Shown: positions 1 to 9,843, counted from the first letter of the stretch. The stretch: DNA of 64,000 nt from Pirellulaceae bacterium (GCA_023382975.1 JAHDXO010000003.1:108632-172631); one strand, 5' to 3'. The notes: generated from the sequence alone by a model not told the origin. Numbers and translations are program-made.

Positions 1-1037
1 AACTCGGGCACCGCCGAGAACCGTCCATCCTGATACCAGCCGATGTTCGTCTCTTGCGCGAACAGGCCGCCGGGAACCTGCGCCGATCCGGCATTGGGCA
101 CCGTGGTGACCGTGCGTCCGTCGATGTCTACCTCGGACGTCGTTCCGCCCAAAGCGACTTTGAAAGACACATCGGCCGTCAAACAGCCGAACTGATGCGA
201 ATGGGCAAGTCCAATTTCAGCCCCGTGGAAATGATTGGATACATCCAGTTGATCCAATACGTTGCGCGTCGTTCCGGTTACGATCTGGCCAAACGGCGCT
301 GTGAACTGCGAATCACTGGCGACACGCAGCCGCTCGTCGAACTCCAGCAGTCGATAGCCGATCAGCAGATCGGTGCGGTGCCCGCAACCTTGAAGCAGCC
401 CCTGCCGCCACGTTACACCGAAGCCCTGCAGGCTTGAATCCAGATCGATGTGGATCGACCCTTGCAGAAAACTCGGGTGAGCGATCAGCAGCGCATCCTG
501 CGAGTTGCTCGGCATGTCGAAGAAAGGGCGAGCCAAGATGGGATTCTGTGCGCTCGTCGCCTGGAACCCTGCAGTGCCGTCTCCCAGGCGAAAATAGTCA
601 GCCTCCAAAGCTGCCGTCCTGACATCGTCGAACCACCAACCGAGCGTAATGCGCCCGCCCGGCAGCACCCCTTGAGCCAGATCCTCTCCGGCAAACAGGA
701 CAGACGTAGTGCCCAGGTTCAGCCGTCCCGCCAGTTCGGGCGGAGTCGTGGAGGGACTTGTGGTGACCAACGCCGGATTCCCACCCCGATTGGTCCACCA
801 CAGCAATACCTCGCCTCGAACCCAGAACTGTCCCAGACCGCAATCGGAGGCGCAGGAAGCACCCGTCGCGTATTCCGCGATACCGTACTCGCCGGCCGCG
901 ATCTTCTGGCCGGTTCCCAGCAATGCCAGAGCGGCTAGCAGAGCAGCAACGAACCCGCGGCCGCACTGCAACCAGCGACACTTCCCACCGGCACGATTGC
1001 TCGCATCACGTGTTATTCTCACCACCCAAGCTGCCAT
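1..1037 (-). CDS. BBP7 family outer-membrane beta-barrel protein (3' end outside window)
   Basis: An open frame on the minus strand starts at the ATG at 1037 and stays open to base 1, so about 345 residues are visible and the C-terminus lies outside the window. The N-terminus has a basic stretch followed by a hydrophobic run (FVAALLAALALLG) ending near a likely signal-peptidase site. The mature part carries motifs typical of planctomycete BBP7 proteins: FWVRGEVLLWWT, a VTTSP segment, SVLFAGED and GGRITLGWWFDD. By family knowledge this is an exported outer-membrane barrel of unknown substrate. The gene is the first of a leftward transcription unit and its upstream gap (1038-1423) would hold its promoter. 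Family assignment is by motif recall only. Confidence 0.85.
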   Translation of the reverse strand, partial: MAAWVVRITRDASNRAGGKCRWLQCGRGFVAALLAALALLGTGQKIAAGEYGIAEYATGASCASDCGLGQFWVRGEVLLWWTNRGGNPALVTTSPSTTPPELAGRLNLGTTSVLFAGEDLAQGVLPGGRITLGWWFDDVRTAALEADYFRLGDGTAGFQATSAQNPILARPFFDMPSNSQDALLIAHPSFLQGSIHIDLDSSLQGFGVTWRQGLLQGCGHRTDLLIGYRLLEFDERLRVASDSQFTAPFGQIVTGTTRNVLDQLDVSNHFHGAEIGLAHSHQFGCLTADVSFKVALGGTTSEVDIDGRTVTTVPNAGSAQVPGGLFAQETNIGWYQDGRFSAVPE

Positions 1038-1423
1038 CAGAGTACCTCGATTCGGCGCAGTGACGCCCATCCTGTCTCGCTTATCGGCCGAAATCGGCAC
1101 AATCCTTAAATTCTTTTTGATCGGAACAGTCGACGCAAACACTCGATTCGACGTATTGCTTGCGACTCCCATCTTCTGAGCCGATTGACGAGCTGAACTG
1201 GTTCCGGCAAATGAACAGAGGTGTCGGGAAGTGGACCCTGAAACCGACCCAGGGCAGGATAGTACCGCGGAAGTCGAAGGTAATACAAGACGCATTGAGG
1301 TGTCAGCGCCGATGCCGCCCGGGGCTGGATGTCGGAATGGTTGTACCCTATGAATTCAGAATTCTCGAAAGCGGTCCGTCGGCGCCGAACTCGGATCCGG
1401 TCGCCACTTCCGCCACCGCACCA
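1038..1423. other. Gap of 386 bp with no gene seen
   Basis: This lies between the start of the BBP7 gene and the stop of endonuclease III, both on the minus strand. The frames here are short or antisense. It should contain the BBP7 promoter, but I do not see a convincing -35/-10 pair. Confidence 0.5.
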
Positions 1424-2077
1424 TCAGGCCTTGTTCACCGCGACCGGTTTCTTCCGTCCGGGAAAGCAGGTGCGGCAGATTTCGCAGACGGTGCCATCGC
1501 ACCCGCGAGCCGTACAGTGTTCGCGCCCGTAGAAGATGATTTGCAAGTGCAACCGGTTCCAGGCATCCTGGGGAAAGAGCCGTTTCAAGTCGTGCTCGGT
1601 CTGGGTGACGTTGCGGCCGGACGACAATCCCCACCGTTGTGCCAAACGATGGATGTGGGTATCGACCGGAAAAGCAGGTTGCCCAAACGCCTGCGACATC
1701 ACGACGCTAGCCGTCTTGTGGCCGACGCCCGGCAGCGATTCCAGATCCTCGAAATTCTCTGGCACGCGACCGTCGAACCGTTCGACCAACAGCCGCGACA
1801 GTTCGGAAATCGCCTTGGCCTTCTGCGGGGCCAGCCCCAGCGGTTGGATGACCGCTTGGATCTTCCCCACGGGCAACCGGGCCATCGCAGCCGGTTGATC
1901 GGCCAGCGCGAAGAGCGTGGGCGTCACTTCGTTGACTTTCTTGTCGGTCGATTGGGCGCTCAGCACGACGGCGATCAACAGCGTGTACGGATCACGATGC
2001 TCAAGCGGGATCGGAGTTTCCGGATACAATTGCTGCAAATGCCGCTGGATGAACTCGGCTCGCTCGCGTTTCTTCAT
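1424..2077 (-). CDS. nth: Endonuclease III (DNA glycosylase/AP lyase)
   Basis: A 217-residue protein of the usual Nth length. It removes oxidised pyrimidines from DNA and cleaves at the abasic site in base-excision repair. The helix-hairpin-helix LPGVGHKTASVV supplies the catalytic Lys, and FPVDTHIHR supplies the catalytic Asp. The ATG at 2077 is chosen because the homologous sequence begins there (MKKRERAEF); the longer open frame upstream is antisense to the next gene. The C-terminal cysteines (HCTARGCDGTVCEICRTC) do not follow the classical C-x6-C-x2-C-x5-C spacing of the 4Fe-4S loop, so the cluster may be altered or absent. The gene is divergent from the oxidoreductase at 2186 across 108 bp. 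Confidence 0.93.
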   Translation of the reverse strand: MKKRERAEFIQRHLQQLYPETPIPLEHRDPYTLLIAVVLSAQSTDKKVNEVTPTLFALADQPAAMARLPVGKIQAVIQPLGLAPQKAKAISELSRLLVERFDGRVPENFEDLESLPGVGHKTASVVMSQAFGQPAFPVDTHIHRLAQRWGLSSGRNVTQTEHDLKRLFPQDAWNRLHLQIIFYGREHCTARGCDGTVCEICRTCFPGRKKPVAVNKA

Positions 2078-2185
2078 GGGCGTCTCATGGACCGGATGGA
2101 GCCGCCGTTCTATCAGCGGCGGCAGGAACATCTTACAATCGCAACAGCACTTGGGTTTCCGCAACCGATCGATCGAGGTGGCTTG

Positions 2186-3808
2186 ATGTCTCAGCAGAAG
2201 AAGTTTGATTGTGTCGTGATCGGTGGAGGTCACAACGGGCTGGTTACGGCGGCTTATCTGGCGAGAGCCGGAAGGTCGGTTTGCGTCCTCGAGCGGCGAT
2301 CGGTGCTGGGTGGATGCAGCGTCACCGAACCGCTGTGGCCGGGTTACAAGGTCTCGACCGCCGCGTACGTCATCAGCCTGTTCTTGCCGGAGATTATAGA
2401 GCAGTTGCGGTTGAAGGACTACGGGCTGACCATCCTGCCTCGCAATCCGTCTTCGTACACACCGCTGCCCGACGGCCGGTCGCTGCTGATGGGACCGGAC
2501 CGGCAGGCGACGTTGCGCGAGATCGGCAAATTCAGCGAGCGCGATGCCGAAGCGTATCCCCGTTACGAAGCGATGCTCGAACGCGTGGCCAGCGTCCTCG
2601 AACCGATCCTTTCCAAGTCGGCTCCGGACCCGTTGCCGTTGCCCACGCAGCGCCGCAAGATCGGCGTGGCAAAGCGCATCCGGGACGCTGCTCGAATGTG
2701 GGATCTGTACCGCATGTCGGCTCGACTGGGGGACGACCTGCCGGATGCGATCGAGTTGATGACCGCGGCGGCGCGCCCGCTGCTGGAACGATGGTTCGAG
2801 ACCGAAGTTCTGCGCGCCACGCTGGCCACCGATGCGATCATCGGCGCGTTCGCGCCGCCTTCGTCCCCGGGCACGGCTTACGTGTTGCTGCATCACGTCA
2901 TGGGCTCGGCGGGCGGGGCGCGCGGCATTTGGGGCTACGTCCAAGGCGGCATGGGCGGACTGGCCGACGCGTTGGAGGCCGCGTGCCGCGATCTGAACGT
3001 AACGATCGAGCGCGAGGCGCCGATCGAACGCATTCTATCCGCCGCCGGTTGCGTCCAGGGCGTTCAACGAACCGACGGGACGATCGTCGAAGCCGCCGCG
3101 GTCGCTTCGAGCATCGATGCCTTTCAGACCTTTCGCCGATTGTGCGATCCGCAGCAGTTGCCTCCGGAATTTCTGGCGGCGGTGGATCGCATCGACTACG
3201 GTTCGGCTTCGGCCAAGATCAATCTGGCGTTGGCCGAACCACCGAACTTTTTGGCCGACCCATCGTCCGGAACAGCGTCTCACCACCGCGGAACCATGCA
3301 CATCGGGCCGACATTGGACACGATCGAACGTGCCTATGACGATGCCAAATACGGACGGCCCAGCGCTGAGCCCATCCTCGAACTGACGATGCCGTCGGCC
3401 GTCGATCCGTCAATCGTGCCGGCGGGCAAGCATCTGATGTCGATTTTCGTCCAGTACGCGCCGTATCGGCTGGCCGAAGGTTCATGGGACGACGTCAAGG
3501 AGAGCTTCGCCGACCGCTGTATCCAACTGCTGGCCCGATACGCCCCGAACGTGCCGGCCGCGGTGGAGCATCGGCAGATCCTCAGTCCGCTGGATCTGGA
3601 ACGTACGTTCGGCTTGACCGGCGGCAATATCATGCAAGGCGCGATGGGACTAAACCAACTGTTCTTCATGCGGCCCGTACCCGGCTGGGCCGACCATCGC
3701 ACGCCCCTGCGAGGATTGTACCTGTGCGGCGCCGCCAGTCACCCCGGCGGCGGCGTGATGGGCGCCTGCGGTCGAAACGCCGCGATCGAAATCCTCCGCG
3801 ACCGGTAA
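2186..3808 (+). CDS. FAD-dependent oxidoreductase, PYROXD2/phytoene-desaturase-like
   Basis: A 540-residue protein. The N-terminal FAD-binding Rossmann motif is VIGGGHNGLVTAAYLARAG, followed by an acidic residue in LERRSVLGG. A C-terminal FAD segment reads LYLCGAASHPGGGVMGACG, as in NAD(P)/FAD-dependent amine-oxidase/desaturase-fold enzymes. The closest recognisable group is the PYROXD2-like oxidoreductases; the substrate is unknown. The ATG at 2186 follows a weak purine-rich site (CGAGG) and matches the family N-terminus. The frame stays open for another 1 kb upstream, but that part is antisense to nth and is not coding. No partner gene is evident. Confidence 0.88.
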   Translation: MSQQKKFDCVVIGGGHNGLVTAAYLARAGRSVCVLERRSVLGGCSVTEPLWPGYKVSTAAYVISLFLPEIIEQLRLKDYGLTILPRNPSSYTPLPDGRSLLMGPDRQATLREIGKFSERDAEAYPRYEAMLERVASVLEPILSKSAPDPLPLPTQRRKIGVAKRIRDAARMWDLYRMSARLGDDLPDAIELMTAAARPLLERWFETEVLRATLATDAIIGAFAPPSSPGTAYVLLHHVMGSAGGARGIWGYVQGGMGGLADALEAACRDLNVTIEREAPIERILSAAGCVQGVQRTDGTIVEAAAVASSIDAFQTFRRLCDPQQLPPEFLAAVDRIDYGSASAKINLALAEPPNFLADPSSGTASHHRGTMHIGPTLDTIERAYDDAKYGRPSAEPILELTMPSAVDPSIVPAGKHLMSIFVQYAPYRLAEGSWDDVKESFADRCIQLLARYAPNVPAAVEHRQILSPLDLERTFGLTGGNIMQGAMGLNQLFFMRPVPGWADHRTPLRGLYLCGAASHPGGGVMGACGRNAAIEILRDR

Positions 3809-3849
3809 GGACCGGCAAATGAACTCGTATCGCGTTTTGCGCGGACGTC

Positions 3850-3933
3850 GCGGGTTATAGATTGCGGGTTACAAATGGGAAGACGAAGGTGAATCCGAAT
3901 TGGCACATGGAAAACCCACAATCTATAGCCCGC
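3850..3933. repeat. Palindromic repeat element (about 21-bp arms)
   Basis: GCGGGTTATAGATTGCGGGTT is mirrored near 3913-3933 by the reverse complement of GCGGGCTATAGATTGTGGGTT (19 of 21 positions). The arms enclose about 42 bp. The element sits just past the oxidoreductase stop and before the pectate-lyase-like gene. It could act as a terminator-like hairpin or be a REP/MITE-type element; there is no T-run. Confidence 0.7.
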
Positions 3934-4070
3934 CTCTGCTTCCGTTGCGTTAACCGGTCCGAAGGCGAGCCTTTCTGGCCAGCAGGGTCAAACGCGTTCC
4001 GGATACATTTTGCACCGCAGACTCGGTAACGTAGACGCTTCATTCCGCGATTTTTCAGGGAGACGAGAGA

Positions 4071-6461
4071 ATGGCACCGAACAATCGCCGCAGCCTCTTC
4101 CGTGGGACTCCACGACTTGACAATCGCCTCCTGGCTGCGTTCCTGTTTTTTTTGCCGCTGTCGGCGGCATGGGCCGGCGCACCGGAGATCTGCCGTGTCC
4201 AAGGAGGAAACACGAAGACGATTTGGGGCGCTGGTTTCACGCTAGGCCGGACCGAGGTGCGGGATTGGAAAGCACCGTTCGACGCCGACGCGGCGTGGGC
4301 CGCTTTGAGTTCAACGCCGTACCGAGCCGCGGACTTTCTGCCAGAAACACCGCCCGCGGGTTCACGATCGCTGAAGATCCTGGACGCAGATCCGCGGGGC
4401 CTGATCATGGCGGTGGAATCCGAAGCGGCTTACAACGCCAGCGGCTTCTACGATGGGCGCGCCGGGGGGCACGTCTGCTGGGTGAAGAACGAAGCGGGCT
4501 GGTCGGCGCCGTGGCGGATCACCAGCGCCCAGCCTTGGTGGGTTTCGCCGAATGCGGCGTCTCCGGGCGGTACGGTGCGCATCTTCGGCCGTACGCTCGA
4601 TGCGCGGCTGGTCGCGATCAAAGCTTGCCGAGACGGGCAAGTCACTCCGCTGACGGATTTCCAGCGAGGCCAGCATCCGTTGTGCGAGGTGCGGGCCAAG
4701 CTGCCCGACGATCTGGTGCCGGGCGACTACGAACTGTTCGTTCATAACGGTTCGGCAGGCGAAGCCGGCTGGGGCGGACCGATCCGTATCCAAATCGCGC
4801 CGCTACCCGAACCGGTAACGAGGTTCTTCGATGTCCGCGATTTCGGTGCGAAGGGGAACGGTCACGCCGACGATACGACCTCGCTTCGGCAAGCGCTGAT
4901 CCAGGCGGGTGAGGCGGGCGGCGGCACCGTCCATCTGCCGCCGGGCCTGTATGCGATCAGCGCCACGCTCTGGACGCCGCCCGGTGTGACCCTGCAAGGC
5001 GCCGGTGGCCAGAACAGCGTGCTGATCGTGCGCGACGAGCGTCCGATGCGCTGGGACGTGCCCGCGGCGATCGCGCGCGAAATGCCGGGCCATTTCCGCG
5101 CAAGACAGCAAGACGGCGGACTGGGAGCCATGGTCTGGATGCAGGACCGCAGTCGCGTCGCCGACCTGGGATTGGTCGACGGTCCCGGCACGCTTCAGCC
5201 GATCTTCGGTTCGCGGGACGCCTGCCGCATTGAACGCTGCCATATCCGCGCAACTCATTCGACTCAGCCCGCAGTCATGGTCGAGTGGCGTTCGGACGGA
5301 TTTGTGCTGAAGGACTCGGTCATCGAATCGGCCAGCGGCGGCGTGTTTCTGGTTCACGGCCCGCATACCCAGGCGTTGGTCAGCGGAAATACGATCCGCA
5401 ACCTGCACCCGGGCCAAGCCAACAACCTGTTCATCCGCGCGTTTGTCCACTCGATCATCGAATACAACGTGATCCAGGACGGCGACCGCAACTGGTGCTC
5501 ACAGACCGGCTACACCAGCGGCTACCATTCGATCCTGCTCGGCAACCGCTGGCTGAACAACGTACCGCGGCGGCACAACTCGGGCGAAAACATGTACGAA
5601 GCGGGTGGGGCCACATGGCACGGTCCGGTCGCCAGCGCCGGCGCGGATCGCTTGGCCGTTGCCGGATCGCCGTGGGCCGACCAGAATCTGGTCAACGAAT
5701 ATGTCTTGATCCTCGACGGACGCGGCTTGGGACAGTACCGTCGCGTGATCGCCAACGACGCCAATACGCTGACCGTCGATCCGCCTTGGGACATCGTGCC
5801 CGCTGGAACTGGGGCGGAATCGGCGGACACAACTCGCGAACAACAGAACGTTCCGGATCCGTCCCATGGCGGCCCGGGCCGGGAGACCTACGCGATGGTC
5901 GGCCGAGCGTACGTCGAGACGCTTTGGATCGACAATGACGAGGAGAACACGGCCAACTGGACCGGGTTCTGGGGGAACAATTTCGGGCATGTCGTCGACA
6001 GCCACTCGCTGCGCAACGGCGCGGGGTTCTATTTGTGGGCCTGGAAAAGCGACGCTCCGTCCCCCGTGGCCTTCTGCGACTTGATCGGCGTGCGGATCAT
6101 GGGTCGAGGCAACGTCAGTCTGCTCGGCCCGTTGGTGTTCGGCAACACGGTACGGTTTTCCGAAGTGACCGGTTTCCGCTACGGGCCGGGATTCCATATC
6201 CAGCCGACGTGGCTGCAAGGCATGGAACCGCAGCAGCGCGCCGCCGTCGATCTGCTGCCGATCCGGCAAACGATGGCCGGCGTGCCGGAGACGGCGCCGT
6301 GGAAGGACTGGAACATCGTCGAAGGTTCGCACCTGTACGATGGTCCGCGAGGCATCCGCATTCCGGCCGAGGCTCGGCATACGCAGCTTCGAAACAACAC
6401 CATCCATGTGGACGGCGAGGCCGTCATCGACGAGTCCAAGAAGGAGGCCCGGGACGAGTAG
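4071..6461 (+). CDS. Secreted pectate-lyase-fold (right-handed beta-helix) protein
   Basis: A 796-residue protein with an N-terminal signal peptide (hydrophobic LLAAFLFFLPLSAAWA, cleavage near residue 35). Residues ~35-240 form a beta-rich N-terminal region. From ~245 the sequence FFDVRDFGAKGNGHADDT marks the start of a Pectate_lyase_3/GH28-related parallel beta-helix, followed by GGGTVHLPPGLYAIS and repeated short beta-helix turns such as RIERCHIRATHS. This fold is used by polysaccharide lyases and glycoside hydrolases; the exact substrate cannot be read from the sequence. It is probably exported to the periplasm or surface. It stands alone, with no recognised sugar transporter or regulator beside it. 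Confidence 0.85.
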   Translation: MAPNNRRSLFRGTPRLDNRLLAAFLFFLPLSAAWAGAPEICRVQGGNTKTIWGAGFTLGRTEVRDWKAPFDADAAWAALSSTPYRAADFLPETPPAGSRSLKILDADPRGLIMAVESEAAYNASGFYDGRAGGHVCWVKNEAGWSAPWRITSAQPWWVSPNAASPGGTVRIFGRTLDARLVAIKACRDGQVTPLTDFQRGQHPLCEVRAKLPDDLVPGDYELFVHNGSAGEAGWGGPIRIQIAPLPEPVTRFFDVRDFGAKGNGHADDTTSLRQALIQAGEAGGGTVHLPPGLYAISATLWTPPGVTLQGAGGQNSVLIVRDERPMRWDVPAAIAREMPGHFRARQQDGGLGAMVWMQDRSRVADLGLVDGPGTLQPIFGSRDACRIERCHIRATHSTQPAVMVEWRSDGFVLKDSVIESASGGVFLVHGPHTQALVSGNTIRNLHPGQANNLFIRAFVHSIIEYNVIQDGDRNWCSQTGYTSGYHSILLGNRWLNNVPRRHNSGENMYEAGGATWHGPVASAGADRLAVAGSPWADQNLVNEYVLILDGRGLGQYRRVIANDANTLTVDPPWDIVPAGTGAESADTTREQQNVPDPSHGGPGRETYAMVGRAYVETLWIDNDEENTANWTGFWGNNFGHVVDSHSLRNGAGFYLWAWKSDAPSPVAFCDLIGVRIMGRGNVSLLGPLVFGNTVRFSEVTGFRYGPGFHIQPTWLQGMEPQQRAAVDLLPIRQTMAGVPETAPWKDWNIVEGSHLYDGPRGIRIPAEARHTQLRNNTIHVDGEAVIDESKKEARDE

Positions 6462-6640
6462 GAGAAGCGGCTGCCTGCGCGAAATGTAGCTGTCCATTCT
6501 GTACCGATGGACCGTCTTGTTTTTTCCGGAAAAAGGCACCAAGACTTTCGGGGCTGCGTCCCAACGGATGTCACCATGCACTCGGGAGGATGCGTGCCCC
6601 TCGCAGCGATTGATCCCTCGACGAAGGTTCCCGAACACTG

Positions 6641-9442
6641 CTAACCGTTCGCCACGGCTTCCACCAGCGGAAATTTTACCTGCACCACGGTACCTTTGCC
6701 GGGTTGGCCCTTGATGCTCAGCTTCCCGCCCAGGACCCGGCACCGCTCCCGGATACCCTCCAAACCAAAGCGATCCTCCGGAACCGCTTTCAGGTCAAAG
6801 CCGATTCCCCAGTCACGAACCTCCAGCATTACATCGTCGCCCTTCTGCGTGAGTCTCACTCGGACCTTTTCACTCCTGCTATGTCGGCAGGCGTTTGTCA
6901 TCGCCTCTTGGGCGATACGGAACAGGCTGTTCTCCAGGCTCGGCTCCAGCCGCTTGAACTTCACCGCACAGCGGCATTCGATTTCCGGTGCGTTGGGCGT
7001 CGAACGAAGTTGGGCCGCCACGTCCTCGATGGCTTCCGCCAGACCGAATCGATCCAACACGGGCGTCCGCAGCCAGTTCATCACCCTGCGGACTTCCGCA
7101 ATCGCCTGAATCAAGGCGTCCATTCCGGTGCGGTAGGCGTCGGCATCCTTCGACTTCCGATGTTTGGACGGCATCTGCGATGCCAACAGCATCCTGGCCC
7201 CGAGAAGCTGCTGCGTCACGCCGTCGTGGAGTTCGTAAGTAATCAGGTGCCGCTCATGGTCGCTCGCCAGCATCATACGACGAAGCGCCTTCTGTTCCCT
7301 CTTCAGTTTCTGTTCCGCTTGCCTGCGCTCGGTCACATCCCGAAACAGGGCCAGCAAACAGGGCCGCTTGTCATAGAAGATCCGATGGCCCGTGATATCG
7401 GCATAAAAGATACTGCCGTCCTTCCTGAGAACCGGACGGTTTTCGTTGATGGAAACTCGCCCTTCGGCAGCCGCCTCGAACCGCCGCTCATCGTTGGGCA
7501 CTTCTTCAGTGGGATGAATGTCCTTGATGGCCTTCGTCAGCAACTCTTCTTCCGAGTAGCCAAGCATTCGGCAGATAGAACCGTTCACACGCACGAAGCG
7601 TTTCGTTGCGATGTCTGTGATCAGAAGTCCCTCGATCATCCCCTCGTAAATCGCCTGAAGTTGGTCGTGACTCTGCCGCACCTCGTCCTCCGCCAGTTTA
7701 CGATCCGTCACGTCGGCGTGAGAACCGACGAGTCGGATCGCTTTGCCCGCCGCGTCACGCACCGCCAGTGCGTGGGCACCGACCCAGCGGTACGAACCGT
7801 CTTTATGGCGAAGACGGTATTCTGCGCTGACCGTCAGGGAGTTGCCTGCCAAGAAGTCGTCTTGAAGTTTGACGATCTGCTCACGTTCGTCAGGATGAAG
7901 GCGACTGGCCCAATCTTCGAAGCCTTCGCCAATCTCGTCGTCGTCGTACCCGAACAGTGCCTTCCAGCGGGGCGAATAGTACACCCTTCCCGTACACAGA
8001 TTCCAGTCCCAGAGCCCCACGCCTGCTCCTCGGGCAGCCAAATCGTATCGCTCCTCACTCTCTCGAAGTTCCTCGTAGCTTTGCCGAAGTTCCTCTTCCG
8101 CTCGCTTCAGTTCCGTAATGTCGGTAACCACGGCGGCGGTGCGGAAAAGTTGCCCTTGCTCGTCATGTACCGGGAAAATCGTCTGGATGGTCGGGTGCAT
8201 CTGACCGTCCGAGAAGACTAGCACCAGCTCCCCTTGCCAGTGCTCTCCGCGTTGCAGAGCCGGAATAATCTCCCGTTCACGCCGTAGCGGGTAGTCTGCG
8301 GGGTAGTACTTCGAAACGTGCGTGCCGATTACCTCGTCAGGACTTCGTGAACCAAAAAGCCGGGCCATGTACGGGTTGGCGTAAGTGATCCGACCATCCA
8401 CGTCGGCCATGCCGAAACCTTGCGTCGCGGCCTCGACGAACCGCTTGAAGATTTCGAGCTTCTCTTCTGCTTGCCGCCTCTGCTGCACTTCCAGTTCCAG
8501 CACTTGGTTGGTTTGCCGCAGTTCGACGGTGCGTACTTCCACTCGTCGTTCGAGTTCATCACGTGCCTCTTGCAGAGTGAATTGAGCCCGTTTTCGTTCG
8601 GTGATGTCCTGGATCGTGCCAAGCATCGACACCGGTCTGCCGTCCACGTCTAACTCCAGTCGCCCGAGCCCATGCACCCACCGCACCTGGCCATCGTTAT
8701 TCCGGACAATCCGGTACTCGCGGTCGAACAGCCGAGTGTTCCTTACGACATCCTTAAAAAAATAGTCCATCATCGCTTGGCGGTCGTCGGGATGGACGAG
8801 GTCAGCCCATCCCTCCGTGGTTCTGGCGTAGTCGACAGCAAGGCCAAAGATCCGGTCGAGGACCGAGGAACTCGTCCAACGTCCCGCGACGATATCGAGG
8901 ACGTAGAAGCCCAGGCTGGCGACCTCCTGGGCTTCGAGAAGGCGTGCCTCCCTTTCGACGAGCGCTTCTTCGGCTCGCTTGCGATCGTCTTCGGCCTGCT
9001 TCCTCTTGGTAACGTCTTGCCCGATTCCAAACACGATACTTCGTTCAGGCACCGGAATCACAGTCCAGTCGATCCAGCGGCAGGTTCCATCCTTGCAAAT
9101 ATTTCGGTCCAGGAAGCGGAGCACCGGTTCGCCGGATGTCAGCCGGGCAAAAGTCTCGACCGCCGCTGCATGATCTTCCGGGTGGATGAACTCGATGAAT
9201 GGGCGAGATCGCGATTCCTGCTCGGACCAGCCGAGTACACGCTCGAAAGCAGAGTTAACCTCCTTGTAGTAGCCATCAAAGCCGGCGGTGGCGACCAGCA
9301 CAGGCAGACGGTCGTTGATGCGCCGCTGGTCAGCTTCCGCTTGCTGGCTTTGTGCCGACTGGGCTTCGAGGACTGCCAATCGCCGCCGCAGGTCTGCATT
9401 TTCCTCAACCAATTGCTCTCTGGTCTTTTCTTCGACGTTCAT
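6641..9442 (-). CDS. Multi-PAS sensor histidine kinase (HisKA_3/NarX-like)
   Basis: About 933 residues, soluble, with no clear membrane segment. A short N-terminal coiled coil (EENADLRRRLAVLEAQ) is followed by five PAS/PAC units, whose ends are marked by DVTKRK, DITERK, DITELK, DVTDRK and DVTERR. Next comes the dimerisation/phospho-acceptor helix, YELHDGVTQQLLGARM, with His in the ELHDG motif of NarX/DegS-type kinases. A C-terminal HATPase domain follows (AQEAMTNACRHS, DWGIGFD, GLEGIRERC). It presumably phosphorylates a LuxR-type response regulator, but none is adjacent, so it is an orphan kinase here. The start is uncertain: ATGs at 9442, 9469 and 9541 are all in frame and none has a good Shine-Dalgarno site. 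Confidence 0.9.
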   Translation of the reverse strand: MNVEEKTREQLVEENADLRRRLAVLEAQSAQSQQAEADQRRINDRLPVLVATAGFDGYYKEVNSAFERVLGWSEQESRSRPFIEFIHPEDHAAAVETFARLTSGEPVLRFLDRNICKDGTCRWIDWTVIPVPERSIVFGIGQDVTKRKQAEDDRKRAEEALVEREARLLEAQEVASLGFYVLDIVAGRWTSSSVLDRIFGLAVDYARTTEGWADLVHPDDRQAMMDYFFKDVVRNTRLFDREYRIVRNNDGQVRWVHGLGRLELDVDGRPVSMLGTIQDITERKRAQFTLQEARDELERRVEVRTVELRQTNQVLELEVQQRRQAEEKLEIFKRFVEAATQGFGMADVDGRITYANPYMARLFGSRSPDEVIGTHVSKYYPADYPLRREREIIPALQRGEHWQGELVLVFSDGQMHPTIQTIFPVHDEQGQLFRTAAVVTDITELKRAEEELRQSYEELRESEERYDLAARGAGVGLWDWNLCTGRVYYSPRWKALFGYDDDEIGEGFEDWASRLHPDEREQIVKLQDDFLAGNSLTVSAEYRLRHKDGSYRWVGAHALAVRDAAGKAIRLVGSHADVTDRKLAEDEVRQSHDQLQAIYEGMIEGLLITDIATKRFVRVNGSICRMLGYSEEELLTKAIKDIHPTEEVPNDERRFEAAAEGRVSINENRPVLRKDGSIFYADITGHRIFYDKRPCLLALFRDVTERRQAEQKLKREQKALRRMMLASDHERHLITYELHDGVTQQLLGARMLLASQMPSKHRKSKDADAYRTGMDALIQAIAEVRRVMNWLRTPVLDRFGLAEAIEDVAAQLRSTPNAPEIECRCAVKFKRLEPSLENSLFRIAQEAMTNACRHSRSEKVRVRLTQKGDDVMLEVRDWGIGFDLKAVPEDRFGLEGIRERCRVLGGKLSIKGQPGKGTVVQVKFPLVEAVANG

Positions 9443-9728
9443 CACGAACCCGCAGTCTTGATTAAGCATCCTCTGCCCAACAGTGGGCACTGCATGGCAG
9501 ATTCGCCATTGACGAGAGTTTTGTGTCCATACATCTGTCATTATGGCCAAGTGTCGCGGAAACCGCAAGTTCGTGCGTACCACCGCACGACGTGTTCCAA
9601 GGGAGTGGCAAGTCGGGAACAGTCATCCAGTCGCTCCTTCCCCATGAACGAGAAGCACTTCGAGAGCATCGGCAAGCAGCGAACATCCGGTGCGGCGACA
9701 GCATAAGACGGGGCGAGGCTGCCGCGAA
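9443..9728. other. Gap before the island's left repeat, no gene seen
   Basis: About 290 bp between the kinase start and the left direct repeat. I see only short overlapping frames with no recognisable protein. It marks the left flank of the restriction-modification island. Confidence 0.5.
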
Positions 9729-9843
9729 TTCTCGCTTGGCGCAGCAAAAAACGTCGCAATCAATTCTCGATTGCGACGTTACGCGAAAATGTGCCGACAA
9801 TCTCGCACATCCCTGCGAGAGGTGATGGTACCCCCGATGGGAG
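9729..9843. repeat. Left copy of the ~115-bp direct repeat (putative distal att site)
   Basis: This is similar at roughly 85% by eye to 17229-17341, in the same orientation. Shared parts are a hairpin with 12-bp arms (AACGTCGCAATC/GATTGCGACGTT, 9750-9780), a second inverted repeat (TCTCGCA/TGCGAGA), and a degenerate copy of the last ~15 bases of the tRNA-Glu gene (minus strand CTCCCATCGGGGGTA against CTCCCCTAGGGGGTA). The truncated hsdR frame ends inside the hairpin. This is the expected structure of a distal attachment site left by integration at a tRNA 3' end. Confidence 0.7.

Noticed and set aside
1160..2185. A 340-codon N-terminal extension of the FAD oxidoreductase
   Set aside because: It is antisense to nth, and FAD-binding homology starts exactly at the ATG at 2186.
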